In this document: positions 7,235 through 15,217 of the stretch, piece after piece
Layout of the letters: each line of letters opens with the position of its first letter
Numbering within the stretch: position 1 is the stretch's first letter
Assembly: GCF_000472385.1 (NCBI RefSeq)
Contig: NZ_AWZU01000027.1
Coordinates: 1-64,000 of the forward strand
DNA: 64,000 nucleotides
Source of the DNA: Bradyrhizobium sp. ARR65
GTDB lineage: Bacteria > Pseudomonadota > Alphaproteobacteria > Rhizobiales > Xanthobacteraceae
Direction of reading: 5' to 3'
Notes under the pieces: model-generated
The model's input: only the letters and a program-made list of their open reading frames with translations
What the model was told of the DNA's origin: nothing
The model's database searches: none
Made by a program: the position numbers and the translations under genes

Positions 7235-7264
7235 AAAAAGGCGGTCCCTCCGGGACCGCTTTTT
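7235..7264 (+). terminator. Intrinsic terminator after the secreted protein gene
   Basis: GCGGTCCC (7241-7248) pairs with GGGACCGC (7252-7259), flanked by AAAAAG and TTTTT. Because A and T tracts lie on both sides it could work in both directions, although the tRNA-Thr transcript on the minus strand also reads into it. Confidence 0.85.
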
Positions 7265-7319
7265 CACGCGTTGAAGCGCAGCCTCAGGCAACTCGATCGT
7301 TCATCAAAGGGCATGGTAA

Positions 7320-7394
7320 TGGTGCCGGCTGAGGGGATTGAACCCCCGACCTTCGGTTTACAAAACCGCTGCTCTACCGCTGAGCTAAGCCGGC
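7320..7394 (-). tRNA. tRNA-Thr (TGT anticodon)
   Basis: The minus strand gives acceptor GCCGGCT with AGCCGGC, D-arm AGCTCAGCGGTAGAGC, anticodon loop TTTGTAA with anticodon TGT, T-arm GGGGGTTCAATCCCCT, discriminator A and an encoded CCA. It decodes ACA. It is the first in the minus-strand order Thr-Tyr-Gly. Confidence 0.97.
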
Positions 7395-7511
7395 TAAACC
7401 CCAACACACTCGTGTGATCGGCTCCCAACCGGACCGACGAGCTGACGCGCCGGTCAGATAGCAGAGTTGGCGGCCAAGGGCTACAGTCCTCACCCCGCCA
7501 AGGACAGCAAG

Positions 7512-8435
7512 TTACCGCCCCTGCTCGATCCCTGGAATGGCCGCAATCTGCTCCGCAAGGAAATCGATCAGCAGCCGCACGCGCGCGATGCCGGCGCGCT
7601 CCGGGACGATCAGCATGTTCAGCGGCACCGAGGGCGGTGCGTAGTCGGGCAGGATCGGCTCGAGCCGGCCCGCGGCTATGAGATCATCGACCAGCCAGTG
7701 GTGCGTGGGCGCTATGCCGCGGCCGGCAACCAGCGCTTCACGCGCGGCCAGGCCATGGTCGACGCGAAGGCGCCCGCCAAAGGGCACCGCGTGGCGATGG
7801 CCGTCGGGCCCCTGCAGCACGAGCGTGTCGCTGCCGGCGACATTCGACATCCGCACGCCCTCATGTCCGGCGAGATCCTGTGGCCGGGTCGGCGTCCCGC
7901 GCGCCGCGAGATAATCGGGCGCGGCGACCAGCAGGCGTCGCGACTGACCAAGCGGGCGCAGCTTCATCGAGCTGTCGGCCAGGGGCCCCAGGCGCAACGC
8001 GATATCGACGCCCTCGCGCACGAGATCGATGCGCTCGTCGGTGAGACTGAGATCGACGCCGATATCGGGATAGCGATCCTGAAACGCGAAGATCAGCCGG
8101 CTCACATGCATCACGCCGAACGCCGCGGTGCAGGAGATGCGGATGTTGCCGGACAGCGCGCCGCGCGTGCCGCGGGCCTCGTCGCCCGCCTGCTCCACCA
8201 AGCGCAGGATCTGCACGCAATTGGCGTAATAGCGGCTGCCCTCGTCGGTCATGGTGACACGCCGGGTCGTCCTGCTTAGCAAGGGAACGCCGACGGAGTC
8301 CTCGAGCTCTCGGAGCTGCCGCGTCACGGTCGACTGCCCGAGGCCAAGCTCGCGCGCGACCGCCGACAGGCTGCCCCGTTCGGCGACCCGAACGAAGGTC
8401 CGCATGCGCTCCAGCGTGACGTCCGATCTATCCAT
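7512..8435 (-). CDS. LysR-family transcriptional regulator
   Basis: A 307-residue LysR regulator. The winged HTH is at residues 7-65, including SLSAVARELGLGQSTVTRQLRELE; the effector domain occupies about 92-300. It resembles the CrgA/PecT-like branch used with quinone reductases and efflux genes. It is divergent from the quinone-reductase gene at 8529, with 93 bases between, which suggests it controls that gene and itself. The ligand is unknown. Confidence 0.92.
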   Translation of the reverse strand: MDRSDVTLERMRTFVRVAERGSLSAVARELGLGQSTVTRQLRELEDSVGVPLLSRTTRRVTMTDEGSRYYANCVQILRLVEQAGDEARGTRGALSGNIRISCTAAFGVMHVSRLIFAFQDRYPDIGVDLSLTDERIDLVREGVDIALRLGPLADSSMKLRPLGQSRRLLVAAPDYLAARGTPTRPQDLAGHEGVRMSNVAGSDTLVLQGPDGHRHAVPFGGRLRVDHGLAAREALVAGRGIAPTHHWLVDDLIAAGRLEPILPDYAPPSVPLNMLIVPERAGIARVRLLIDFLAEQIAAIPGIEQGR

Positions 8436-8444
8436 TTTTCGGGA

Positions 8445-8459
8445 TAATATTATGCATTA
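8445..8459. promoter_or_regulatory. LysR-box-like inverted repeat
   Basis: TAAT-N7-ATTA (8445-8459), overlapping the AT palindrome ATAATATTAT, lies between the divergent LysR and quinone-reductase genes, ten bases before the regulator start. It fits an autoregulatory LysR-type site, but only by pattern and position. Confidence 0.45.
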
Positions 8460-8528
8460 CCGTCATATAGCGGATCGATCGGCAATTTTCTACCTAGGCG
8501 GCGATCCCTCACCTACCGGAACCTCCCC

Positions 8529-9353
8529 ATGAAAGTTCTGCTTGTCTTCGCCCATCCTGAACCGCGCTCGCTCAACGGCGCGCTGCGCGACGCCGCCGTC
8601 GATGAGCTCAAAGCCCAAGGCCACCAAATCCGGGTCTCGGACCTTTACGCGCAGGGTTGGAAAGCCGTCGTGGATCGTGCCGATTTCCCGCCGCTTGCGC
8701 CGGACGCTCGCCTCAAGGTTGCGGATGCCTCCAAGCAAGCTTTCGAGGCGGATGCGCTGACCGAGGATGTGAAAGCTGAGATCGAGAAGCTGTTATGGGC
8801 CGACATGCTGATCGTGCAGTTTCCGCTCTGGTGGTTCTCCATGCCGGCGATCCTCAAGGGATGGGTCGATCGCGTGTTCGCCTATGGCTTTGCCTATGGC
8901 GTCGGCGAGCACAGCGACAGGCGCTGGGGCGACCGCTACGGCGAAGGCAGGCTGGCAGGCAAGCGCGCGATGCTGATCGTGACCGCCGGCGGCTGGGAGG
9001 AGCACTATGCCGCCCGCGGCATCAACGGGCCGATCGAGGACCTGCTGTTCCCGATCCATCACGGCATACTTTATTACCCGGGCTACCAGGTGCTGCCGCC
9101 CTTCGTGGTCTACCGGGCCGACCGCCTCGATGAAGCTGCTTTCGGGTCAATTGCGGCACGCCTGCGCGCGCGGATGCGGACGCTTTCGACCACGGCGCCG
9201 ATTCCTTACCGGCAACAGAACGGAGGCGATTATCTGATTCCGAGCATGCAGCTCCGCGCAGGTCTCAGTGATCCGCACGTGCGCGGCTTTGCGCTGCATG
9301 TGAGAGATGAGGACGCGGTTCAGCCTCAGCCAGATCTTGAAGCGGCGGGGTGA
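8529..9353 (+). CDS. NAD(P)H:quinone oxidoreductase, flavodoxin-like fold
   Basis: A 274-residue member of the NQO1/MdaB flavodoxin-fold family that reduces quinones by two electrons with FAD. The FMN/FAD-binding start MKVLLVFAHPEPRSLNGAL, the FPLWWFSMPAILKGWVDRVF loop and GGWEEHYAARG are family features. It is longer than MdaB (about 190 residues) because of a C-terminal extension (after residue 205) that reads like a substrate lid. The divergent LysR gene is the likely regulator, as in many quinone-stress responses. Confidence 0.88.
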   Translation: MKVLLVFAHPEPRSLNGALRDAAVDELKAQGHQIRVSDLYAQGWKAVVDRADFPPLAPDARLKVADASKQAFEADALTEDVKAEIEKLLWADMLIVQFPLWWFSMPAILKGWVDRVFAYGFAYGVGEHSDRRWGDRYGEGRLAGKRAMLIVTAGGWEEHYAARGINGPIEDLLFPIHHGILYYPGYQVLPPFVVYRADRLDEAAFGSIAARLRARMRTLSTTAPIPYRQQNGGDYLIPSMQLRAGLSDPHVRGFALHVRDEDAVQPQPDLEAAG

Positions 9354-9367
9354 CAGGGTTCGAACAG

Positions 9368-9817
9368 CTAATACGGCGTCCCGTCCTTGCGAAAATATCC
9401 GGCGACAGTGGCATGCAGATCGACGTCCGGATAATGGGCTTCGTCCTCACGCAGATTGGCCGAGCCGATTTCGAGAATGCGTGCGACCGCTTGGCTGCGG
9501 TTTTGCAGGTGATGAGCGTCGGCGTCGCCGGCGCGGAAAGCCGCGCAGTCGCCGGCGCGTAAAATCTCCTCGCCCGCGTCCGTCACCAGCACGACCTCTC
9601 CTTCCAGGACGTAGACGAACTCTTCCGCCTTAGTGTGCCAATGCCGCTGGCTCGACCAGACGCCGGGACCCAACTCCAGCAGGTTGATGCCGATCTGCTT
9701 CAAGCCGGCGCCCGCGCCGAGCCGGCGGCGAAGCTTGTTGAGGCAGGGCAGCGCCAGTTCTCCGGGATAGCGCGAGCCCGATGAAACGGGTGCTTCTTCA
9801 ATATCGATCTTTTTCAT
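9368..9817 (-). CDS. Cupin-domain protein
   Basis: A 149-residue single cupin. Motif 1 includes HWHTKAEEFVYVLEG, giving the metal-binding His-His-Glu set; motif 2 GDCAAFRAGDADAHHLQN supplies the last His. The C-terminus DLHATVAGYFRKDGTPY is typical of rhizobial cupins annotated as mannose-6-phosphate isomerase-like or transcriptional-regulator-like, but there is no HTH here. The substrate is unknown. It converges on the quinone-reductase gene with a 14-base gap. Confidence 0.85.
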   Translation of the reverse strand: MKKIDIEEAPVSSGSRYPGELALPCLNKLRRRLGAGAGLKQIGINLLELGPGVWSSQRHWHTKAEEFVYVLEGEVVLVTDAGEEILRAGDCAAFRAGDADAHHLQNRSQAVARILEIGSANLREDEAHYPDVDLHATVAGYFRKDGTPY

Positions 9818-9964
9818 CCGCCTTCCCCTCCCAAGTTGGCGTTCGCTCGCTCACTCACGCCACGTTGGTCCGACGCCGCAGAAATTAACCCGGCGTTAGC
9901 CATAATTGGAGCAGCCTCGGAACGAAGCAATTCGCCGCAAATTGTCCCAGCAAGGAGACGGGGC

Positions 9965-10180
9965 ATGGACAGATTGGCATATCTTCAGGATCAGGCGCTG
10001 CGCGCCGAGCGGTTGGCCAAGAGCATCACGGACACGCTCACCATCGAGCGGCTGCAGTCCTTCGCCGCCGAATGCCGGCGCCAGATCAAGCTGATCAGCG
10101 GCAGCCCGGATCACATCCTCCGCGCGGCGAAGCTGCACCAGGCGCAACAGGCGACGCTTGCGCAACCTCCTTTCGGCTAA
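9965..10180 (+). CDS. Small helical hypothetical protein (71 aa)
   Basis: ATG 9965 follows AAGGAGACGGGGC. The product is a single helical domain (YLQDQALRAERLAKSI, IERLQSFAAECRRQI) with one Cys and a proline-rich end. Lineage-specific small proteins of this shape are common in Bradyrhizobium. Its stop TAA (10178-10180) overlaps the stop of the convergent gene in CTAA. No function can be assigned. Confidence 0.65.
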   Translation: MDRLAYLQDQALRAERLAKSITDTLTIERLQSFAAECRRQIKLISGSPDHILRAAKLHQAQQATLAQPPFG

Positions 10181-10425
10181 ACATTGAGAATACGAAAATC
10201 CGACCGCGGCACGGTCCGTACCGGTGCATCCATTGCCTTGCTTCGCACCTGATTTTGCGCCGCCAGCTTTTGCAGGCAGGCCCGTAGCTCGGCGTCGGTT
10301 TGCTTGATCTGGTTGCGAATTTCCTGCCGCTCAAAACGGGTCAGCGATGGCTCAGCGAGGTAGCGCCACGCCTGCCTGAGCCATTCCTTCAACGCCTGTA
10401 CATCTCGTTCCAGAGTGTCGGCCAT
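10177..10425 (-). CDS. Small helical hypothetical protein (82 aa)
   Basis: ATG 10425 (MADTLERDVQALKEW) is preferred to an upstream start because GGAAAGATGAGGCC gives a ribosome site. Residues 5-60 are predicted as two long amphipathic helices (RYLAEPSLTRFERQEIRNQI, DAELRACLQKLAAQ). It resembles the neighbouring gene in size and helix content, and the two converge with overlapping stop codons. The function is unknown. Confidence 0.6.
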   Translation of the reverse strand: MADTLERDVQALKEWLRQAWRYLAEPSLTRFERQEIRNQIKQTDAELRACLQKLAAQNQVRSKAMDAPVRTVPRSDFRILNV

Positions 10426-10509
10426 GGCCTCATCTTTCCAGGTACGGCATCGACAGCTTAAGCGATTCGCGGCCGACCGAGCTCTCATCCGGTAGTTTTA
10501 CGGGGAGAA

Positions 10510-11085
10510 CTATTGCGCCTTGACCTTGGTCGTCCCCGGCCGAACCTGCCGCGCCATCGCCCACTCCGGATCGGGCGTCGGGCCGGTGGCGTCGCCAGTC
10601 GTTCCGACCAGTTGCCCCGGCAGCGCGTCGGTCGTCCGCACCCAGCTTTGTGTGGAGCAGAGCAAACCGAGCAGACAGCCCCTGATGTTCAAGCGCTCAG
10701 CGCCGTCGCGCCAGATCGTGATGCCATAGGTCCTGCCGTCCTCGGCATTGTAGATCTCGCCGGCAAAGCGGCCCTCCTGCATCGGCCTCAGGCCGAGGAT
10801 GAGCTGATGGCCGAGAAGCGCGCGTGCACGCTTGGCAGGATCGGGATTGCGCTTGTCCCGCAACGGCTGGCCTTTGGTGTCGACAGCCTCCTTCATCCAG
10901 ACGATATAGCCACAGATCCGCTCTGGCGCGACGCCGCAGTGCTCGACTCGAATGCGGGCGCGGCCGTCTTCGGTCAACCAGGTCCCGCTCGGATCGGATG
11001 GTGTTGCCGCCTGACCGCGGTTTTGCGCCACGGCCAGCAGGGTGGCCACCGCGGTACGGATGATTATTCGCCACAGGATTTTCAT
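10510..11085 (-). CDS. DUF2147 domain secreted protein
   Basis: A 191-residue protein with signal peptide (ending QAA). The DUF2147 domain runs from SGTWLTEDGRARIRV to IRGCLLGLLCSTQSWVR; these proteins have a small lipocalin-like barrel with conserved W, G and paired Cys (here CGVAPERICGYIVW). A C-terminal extension rich in Gly/Thr/Pro follows. The role is unknown; family members are periplasmic. It is followed downstream by small convergent genes and preceded by the frameshifted lipoprotein gene, 54 bases away. Confidence 0.85.
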   Translation of the reverse strand: MKILWRIIIRTAVATLLAVAQNRGQAATPSDPSGTWLTEDGRARIRVEHCGVAPERICGYIVWMKEAVDTKGQPLRDKRNPDPAKRARALLGHQLILGLRPMQEGRFAGEIYNAEDGRTYGITIWRDGAERLNIRGCLLGLLCSTQSWVRTTDALPGQLVGTTGDATGPTPDPEWAMARQVRPGTTKVKAQ

Positions 11086-11139
11086 CTCACAACACCATCG
11101 CTGTTGTGCACGCGTTGTTGTGCGCGCCTCGCCGAACCA

Positions 11140-11803
11140 TCATCTGAGCTGAGCCACGAGAGCGTCGGCGCCCTTATCTATGCCGGCCTGCGCGGCTGTG
11201 AGCGCGCCGACGCTTGCCTTGATGTCGTAGGGGGTCGGGTATTGCTTGCTGACGAAGGCGCTGAGGAGCCGCCCGCTCAGCGCATCAAAGACCTCGACGA
11301 CATAGACCACCGAGCCTGTCAGCGTTCCCTCGCCGTCGCGCGCGGTCTGCACTCCGTTGTAGACGGCGCCGGCAAGGTCGAAGCGCGACAGCGTGCCCAG
11401 CACAGGGGTGTTGGCGACCGCTCCGGTCAATGTGAGCCGCACGCGCAAGGTGTTCGGCGCCCGACTGCTGGTGATCGCAAAACGGCTACCGAGGCTTTCC
11501 AGGAAGCGGGTCCGCATATAGGCGGCGAGCGTCGCCCTTGTCGCGCTCGGACATGTCGCCGAATTGGTGATCGCGTCCGCGATAGATCACGACGGGATCG
11601 AGCATGACCTTGTCGTAAGACCGCCAGTCCACGGCGGTCGCGTAACGGTACGGCATGCGGCCCGAGGAATCGGACGGGTTGGGCACGAGATAGGCCGACG
11701 AGGCGAGCTCCGAATAAGCCACTGGCGCCACGCTGGCGCATCCCGCAGCGCTCGCGCACAGCACCAGCAGCAGCACGCCGCGCGCGGCGGTCCCATCATT
11801 CAT
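11140..11803 (-). pseudogene. Frameshifted DUF3313 lipoprotein
   Basis: The N-terminal frame (start 11803) gives a lipobox SAAGC and runs to MSERDKGDA; the C-terminal frame continues with AYMRTRFLESLGSRFAI. Removing one C from the CCC at 11535-11537 restores DKATLAAYMRTRF and one continuous 220-residue protein. DUF3313 proteins are outer-membrane-anchored lipoproteins of unknown function. This is a real single-base frameshift or a sequencing error. The residues on both sides retain family features such as YDKVMLDPVVI and VRLTLTGAV. Confidence 0.75.
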
Positions 11804-11970
11804 CTCAGTCTCTCCTCATTCCCGAGCCGGAAAACGGAGGGCGTGGCGCGGCCGACGTCGCGAAAGCGTAAGGCCGAGGCACCGGAGACTGCAGTCCTCG
11901 ACGTCCGCTTTCGACGAGACAGCGTGAGCAGGTCCGCGCCACGACAAACCCTTTGATGGGGCGCACCATA

Positions 11971-11988
11971 AAACCGACCGGACGGTTT
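11971..11988. promoter_or_regulatory. TetR-type operator candidate
   Basis: AAACCGACCGGACGGTTT is an inverted repeat with arms AAACCG and CGGTTT. It lies between tetR (stop at 12090) and the lipoprotein start at 11803, about 170 bases upstream of the latter. It matches the size and base pattern of operators used by several TetR-family repressors. Binding by the neighbouring TetR is inferred. Confidence 0.5.
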
Positions 11989-12089
11989 GTAAATCGGCTA
12001 ATCAGGGTGAGGCGATCCGTCGCAAGCAGACCAGGCGAGCGCCGTTGACCTGCGGTAAGTGCCTTTAACGGGAGATGGCGCGCTTGTAC

Positions 12090-12710
12090 CTAGCCGTTCC
12101 GGCGCGCCGGCGCACGAACGGGCCGTTCGGCCTGCTCCCTCTGCGGCTGCTGGAGCGCGGTCCACTGGCTTTCGTCAAGCAGCCGGGCGAACAGCCGCTC
12201 CGACTCGGCTTCTGAGATCGGGGATAGGCGGAGCATCGCGAGCAGTGCGAGTCCGCGCGCCGCCGCCCAGCGCAGCGTCGCCAAATCCGGATCGGCAGCC
12301 TCCGCCTTGATGGTCTCGAGGTTCTCGGCGTCGCGGTCGCGGGCTTCGGCAAGCAGGCTGGGCTCGGAAACCAGCGCGGCGAGCATCGCCTGGGCCACCG
12401 AATATTGCTGGGCAATGATTTCCCGCGACGTGGCAATGGCCGTCGCCAGCTTTGGTTCGCGCGAAGATGAGCCGGCCGTGTTCAGAAAGTCCGTGGAGAA
12501 CTGGTTGAAATGCGCGAACTGCTGCTCCAGCAGCGCTCTCAACACTGCGTCCTTAGTGCGGAATTGGTGCATCAGGCCGCCTTTGCTCAAGCCGCTCTCT
12601 CGCGCGATCGCGTCCAGCGTCAGCCGACCCGGCCCATCCCGCGCAATAATGGTGAGGGCTGCGGCAAGCGCGGCTTTGCGGGACCGTTCGGACCGAGAAG
12701 GATTATCCAT
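12090..12710 (-). CDS. TetR-family transcriptional regulator
   Basis: A 206-residue TetR regulator. The HTH covers residues 10-57: AALTIIARDGPGRLTLDAIARESGLSKGGLMHQF, with helix 3 at SKGGLMHQF. The C-terminal ligand domain is helical with no recognisable ligand signature. The downstream gene on the same strand is the DUF3313 lipoprotein, with the candidate operator in between, so an efflux- or envelope-related regulon is plausible. The C-terminal tail is basic (RPVRAPARRNG). Confidence 0.9.
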   Translation of the reverse strand: MDNPSRSERSRKAALAAALTIIARDGPGRLTLDAIARESGLSKGGLMHQFRTKDAVLRALLEQQFAHFNQFSTDFLNTAGSSSREPKLATAIATSREIIAQQYSVAQAMLAALVSEPSLLAEARDRDAENLETIKAEAADPDLATLRWAAARGLALLAMLRLSPISEAESERLFARLLDESQWTALQQPQREQAERPVRAPARRNG

Positions 12711-13024
12711 CGTTCAACTAGAAAGTGGGACGCGACGGACCGGAAGCAGCGGCCGAGACGCGACACAGGGGCGCAGCGACGCCAATTGCCTGCGTTACCC
12801 CAAGCAGTTGGGATGCCAATGCGCCCCCTGTCAAGCCGTCCAGAGATCACGTCCTTGTCCGCTCCACCCGCCACAGCCGACAAGTTCTGCAAGTCGCTGA
12901 TATTACTTACGACTTGTCGCAGGCCGCTCTTAACCGAAATCCGCATGACCTGCGGCAAGGCCCTGACATGGCTCTTGATTCTCCCCCTGCCCTTTGTTGA
13001 AATCGGACCCGGCTGAGGTGTGCC
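12711..13024. other. 314-base gap with dyad symmetry
   Basis: No gene is seen. CGACAAGT (12878-12885) and ACTTGTCG (12912-12919) form an 8-bp dyad, and an inner CAAGTCG (12890-12896) can pair with CGACTTG (12910-12916), so two alternative hairpins are possible. It could be part of the promoter region for tetR or for the gene at 13025. Nothing else is evident. Confidence 0.35.
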
Positions 13025-13426
13025 ATGAAGTGGATGCGAGAACGCGACGCTTTGATCGCGCAGACACTGGCCTTCGTTCAGTCGGTCACCGGCAGGAAAG
13101 TGGCTGCCGGCGCGCCGCCATCTCCTCTTGCGCACGAGTCCGCCGACACCGGCTCCGCCGTCCCCGAGACGGCCAAGTCCGACGCCCCACCGTCCCTGGC
13201 ATCGAATCCGCCGGCCCTGCCCGCCACCGATCTGCCCCCGCTCCCGGCCGCTATCACGCGATCTAGCATCGCGCGCGACCTCAAGACCGAGATCAATGCC
13301 CGTGTCGCCAGCTTTCGCGCGCACCAGGAGCGGTTCAACCGCGAACGCGAGGAGTATTTTTCGGCAACGCTTGCAAAGCTCCGCGCCGCAATCAAGGATG
13401 GCGCGCCGCCCCGTCCGCGAAAATAG
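13025..13426 (+). CDS. Alanine/proline-rich hypothetical protein
   Basis: A 133-residue protein. Residues 1-28 form a helical N-terminus (WMRERDALIAQTLAFVQSVTG), residues 30-80 are Pro/Ala-rich and disordered, and residues 85-125 are a charged coiled-coil-like helix (FRAHQERFNREREEYFSATL). The tripartite plan (anchor, linker, helix) is typical of small lineage-specific proteins. Start ATG 13025 follows GGCTGAGGTGTGCC. The function is unknown. Confidence 0.6.
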   Translation: MKWMRERDALIAQTLAFVQSVTGRKVAAGAPPSPLAHESADTGSAVPETAKSDAPPSLASNPPALPATDLPPLPAAITRSSIARDLKTEINARVASFRAHQERFNREREEYFSATLAKLRAAIKDGAPPRPRK

Positions 13427-13460
13427 GCCTTCGCAAGCGGCGACTGAGCATCCAACAGGA

Positions 13461-13580
13461 TCAGAAAAAAGCCCATACCAGCGCGACATTGGCGGTGCAG
13501 GCGACCAACAGGCCGGCCGCCAGCGCCAACTGCACGCGTTCGCCGAAGGTATGGAGTGTCGTTCCCATGGGCGAGAACAT
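13461..13580 (-). CDS. 39-residue single-pass membrane peptide
   Basis: ATG 13580 to TGA 13461-13463 encodes a short polar start (MFSPMGTTLHTFGERVQ) and one hydrophobic helix (LALAAGLLVACTANVALVWAFF). The alternative ATG at residue 5 keeps the helix. The ribosome site is weak. Size and the single helix resemble small envelope or transporter-subunit peptides. The support is hydrophobicity and the clean frame only. Confidence 0.45.
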   Translation of the reverse strand: MFSPMGTTLHTFGERVQLALAAGLLVACTANVALVWAFF

Positions 13581-13761
13581 CCGGCGATTCTGGCCGCGGA
13601 GTCTCGGGGATTCTTTTTTTCGGCATTTACTTCCTCTTAAGGACTCAGGCGTCGCCCGAAGGCCGTGGTTTCGGCGCCCAGTCGCTGGTTCCAGCCAGCC
13701 TCGCTGGCGGAAACCTGAAGCGGCTCCAAGCGTTATCGGCCGGCCAATCCGGAGCTAAGCC

Positions 13762-14010
13762 ATGCCCTATGCGTTGTTTTTGAATGACGCCAAGTTGAGC
13801 AAGACCTATCCCACCGAAGCGGACGTCTGGAAACTGGCCCGCAAGAGCGGTCTCGTGGTTGACGTCGCTTCCGAAGAGGATAAGCCGACGCCCCATCCAG
13901 TGCTCGACAATGACTACGAAATCCGCGCCTGCCTGCCGGATCCGCAGGAAGACCCGGAACAGAACCAGGCCGATGCTGAACGCGACGAGGCGCGGACCCC
14001 GCAAATCTGA
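13762..14010 (+). CDS. Small acidic hypothetical protein (82 aa)
   Basis: ATG 13762 begins PYALFLNDAKLSKTYPTEADVWKLARKSGL, a beta strand followed by a helix, then an acidic tail (SEEDKPTPHPVLDNDYEIRACLPDPQEDPEQ). No family is recognised with certainty. It resembles short proteins that are widespread in Bradyrhizobium. The stop is followed by 84 bases without features. Confidence 0.65.
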   Translation: MPYALFLNDAKLSKTYPTEADVWKLARKSGLVVDVASEEDKPTPHPVLDNDYEIRACLPDPQEDPEQNQADAERDEARTPQI

Positions 14011-14094
14011 CGCACTCCCAGTCGCGATTCACTTTCCGCCCCGCCGCAGCTCCCGCCGCTTGATGTGAACCGAGCAGCCTCAGCGCAACCAATG

Positions 14095-14334
14095 TCACGG
14101 CGTCGCGACCGCAAGTGAGGCCTGCTCGGACGAAAGCACGACGCAAGCGCGCTTACGATGCAAGCCGCGGATCGCGCCGGTGACCTTCAACACCTGGCCC
14201 GCGGGGCAGGATGCATCCTGCACGAAGGCGACCTCGTAAGGTCCCAGCACCAGCGGTTCGGATTTCAGGATCGTTCGGCCGGAGCAAGGCAGCACCATCG
14301 CAGAGAAAATCAGCACCGCTACTAAGTTACGCAT
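14095..14334 (-). CDS. Small secreted protein, DUF6719-like
   Basis: Seventy-nine residues from ATG 14334; a longer frame exists, but MRNLVAVLIFSAMVLPCSG is a normal signal peptide. The mature segment LKSEPLVLGPYEVAFVQDASCPAGQVLKVTGAIRG has two Cys (with C at the end of HRKRACV) and predicted beta strands. It resembles the short secreted family I associate with DUF6719, but I cannot confirm this. It is convergent with the 82-residue gene. Confidence 0.6.
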   Translation of the reverse strand: MRNLVAVLIFSAMVLPCSGRTILKSEPLVLGPYEVAFVQDASCPAGQVLKVTGAIRGLHRKRACVVLSSEQASLAVATP

Positions 14335-14453
14335 GTTTCTCGTCCACCCGCCGGCGGCCGCATAATAACCGATCATCGGCTAAAGTTTCGCAAAGCGCGA
14401 AAAAAATTTTGTGCCGCGAGCGCGCGCAAAGAGCAAAGAGCAGAGAGCAAGAG

Positions 14454-14480
14454 AAAAGGCCGGCGGTCAGCCGGCCTTTT
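14454..14480 (-). terminator. Intrinsic terminator of the porin-like gene
   Basis: AAAAGGCCGGC (14454-14464) pairs with GCCGGCCTTTT (14470-14480) through a five-base loop. On the minus strand the stem ends in CCTTTT, 27 bases after the stop codon of the outer-membrane gene. Confidence 0.85.
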
Positions 14481-14506
14481 GCAAGAGACGAAGCGGTTCG
14501 GGCGTC

Positions 14507-15217
14507 TCAGTACCTGGACTGGACCGGACCACCCCAACCGAAGCGGTAGTTCACGCCGACTTTGACCGTGTGCTCATCGTCGCGGAAACGGGAGCCGACG
14601 ATCTCGGCAGGGCCACTGGTGAAGGTGGTGTTGCCGAAATTGTAATACTGGTACTCGGCCTTGGCCGACCAGTTCGGCGCGAACATGTATTCGAGGCCGG
14701 CGCCGACGGTCCAGCCATCCTTATGCGCGCCGTCGGCTGTAAAGGCGACCGGCGTGCCGCCGACGCTCACCCCGATGTTGGGATTATCGCGCCAGGCATA
14801 ACCGCCCTTGGCGTAGAGCAGCGCCGGGCCCCAGGTGTAGCCGAACCGGCCGGTCACCGAGCCGATCTGGTCATTCTTGCTCGTAATCAGGCTGCCGCCC
14901 GGAAACAGCACGCCGCTGCTACCGTTGGTCAGCCAACTGTACTGGGCCTCGGCACCGATCACCCAATTGGTCGCGAACTGGTAATCGAAGCCGCCCTGCA
15001 CGCCACCGAGAAATCGGCCGTCGCTTCCGACCAGGCTGTTGTTGCCAGCGAAGGCGCCACCGATATGGCCGCCGAGATAGAATCCAGTCCAATTATAGAT
15101 CGCCTGTGGCGGCGTATAGACGGGAGCCTTTGTATAGGTACGCGCCGGCATGTCGGCCGCCATCGCAGAACTTGCGAAAGCCATCAATGCAGCCGCGCCA
15201 AGCAAAAACCTTTTCAT
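14507..15217 (-). CDS. Outer-membrane beta-barrel protein (Omp31-like)
   Basis: A 236-residue protein with signal peptide (MKRFLLGAAALMAFASSAMAAD) and an eight-stranded OmpA/Omp31-type barrel. Strand pairs are readable: WTGFYLGGHIGGAF, FLGGVQGGFDYQF, WVIGAEAQYSW, SVTGRFGYTWG, LLYAKGGYAW, GWTVGAGLEYMF, WSAKAEYQYYNFG, and the closing HTVKVGVNYRFGWG. Such proteins are abundant porin-like outer-membrane proteins of rhizobia. ATG 15217 is chosen over an upstream ATG because it begins the signal peptide. A strong terminator follows. Confidence 0.92.
   Translation of the reverse strand: MKRFLLGAAALMAFASSAMAADMPARTYTKAPVYTPPQAIYNWTGFYLGGHIGGAFAGNNSLVGSDGRFLGGVQGGFDYQFATNWVIGAEAQYSWLTNGSSGVLFPGGSLITSKNDQIGSVTGRFGYTWGPALLYAKGGYAWRDNPNIGVSVGGTPVAFTADGAHKDGWTVGAGLEYMFAPNWSAKAEYQYYNFGNTTFTSGPAEIVGSRFRDDEHTVKVGVNYRFGWGGPVQSRY

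Noticed and set aside
7467..8279. Long plus-strand frame opposite the LysR gene
   Set aside because: Antisense of a well-conserved LysR regulator; the product has no family features and reflects high GC.
10513..11607. Plus-strand frame opposite the DUF2147 and lipoprotein genes
   Set aside because: It crosses two minus-strand genes and shows Arg/Ala-rich composition without motifs.
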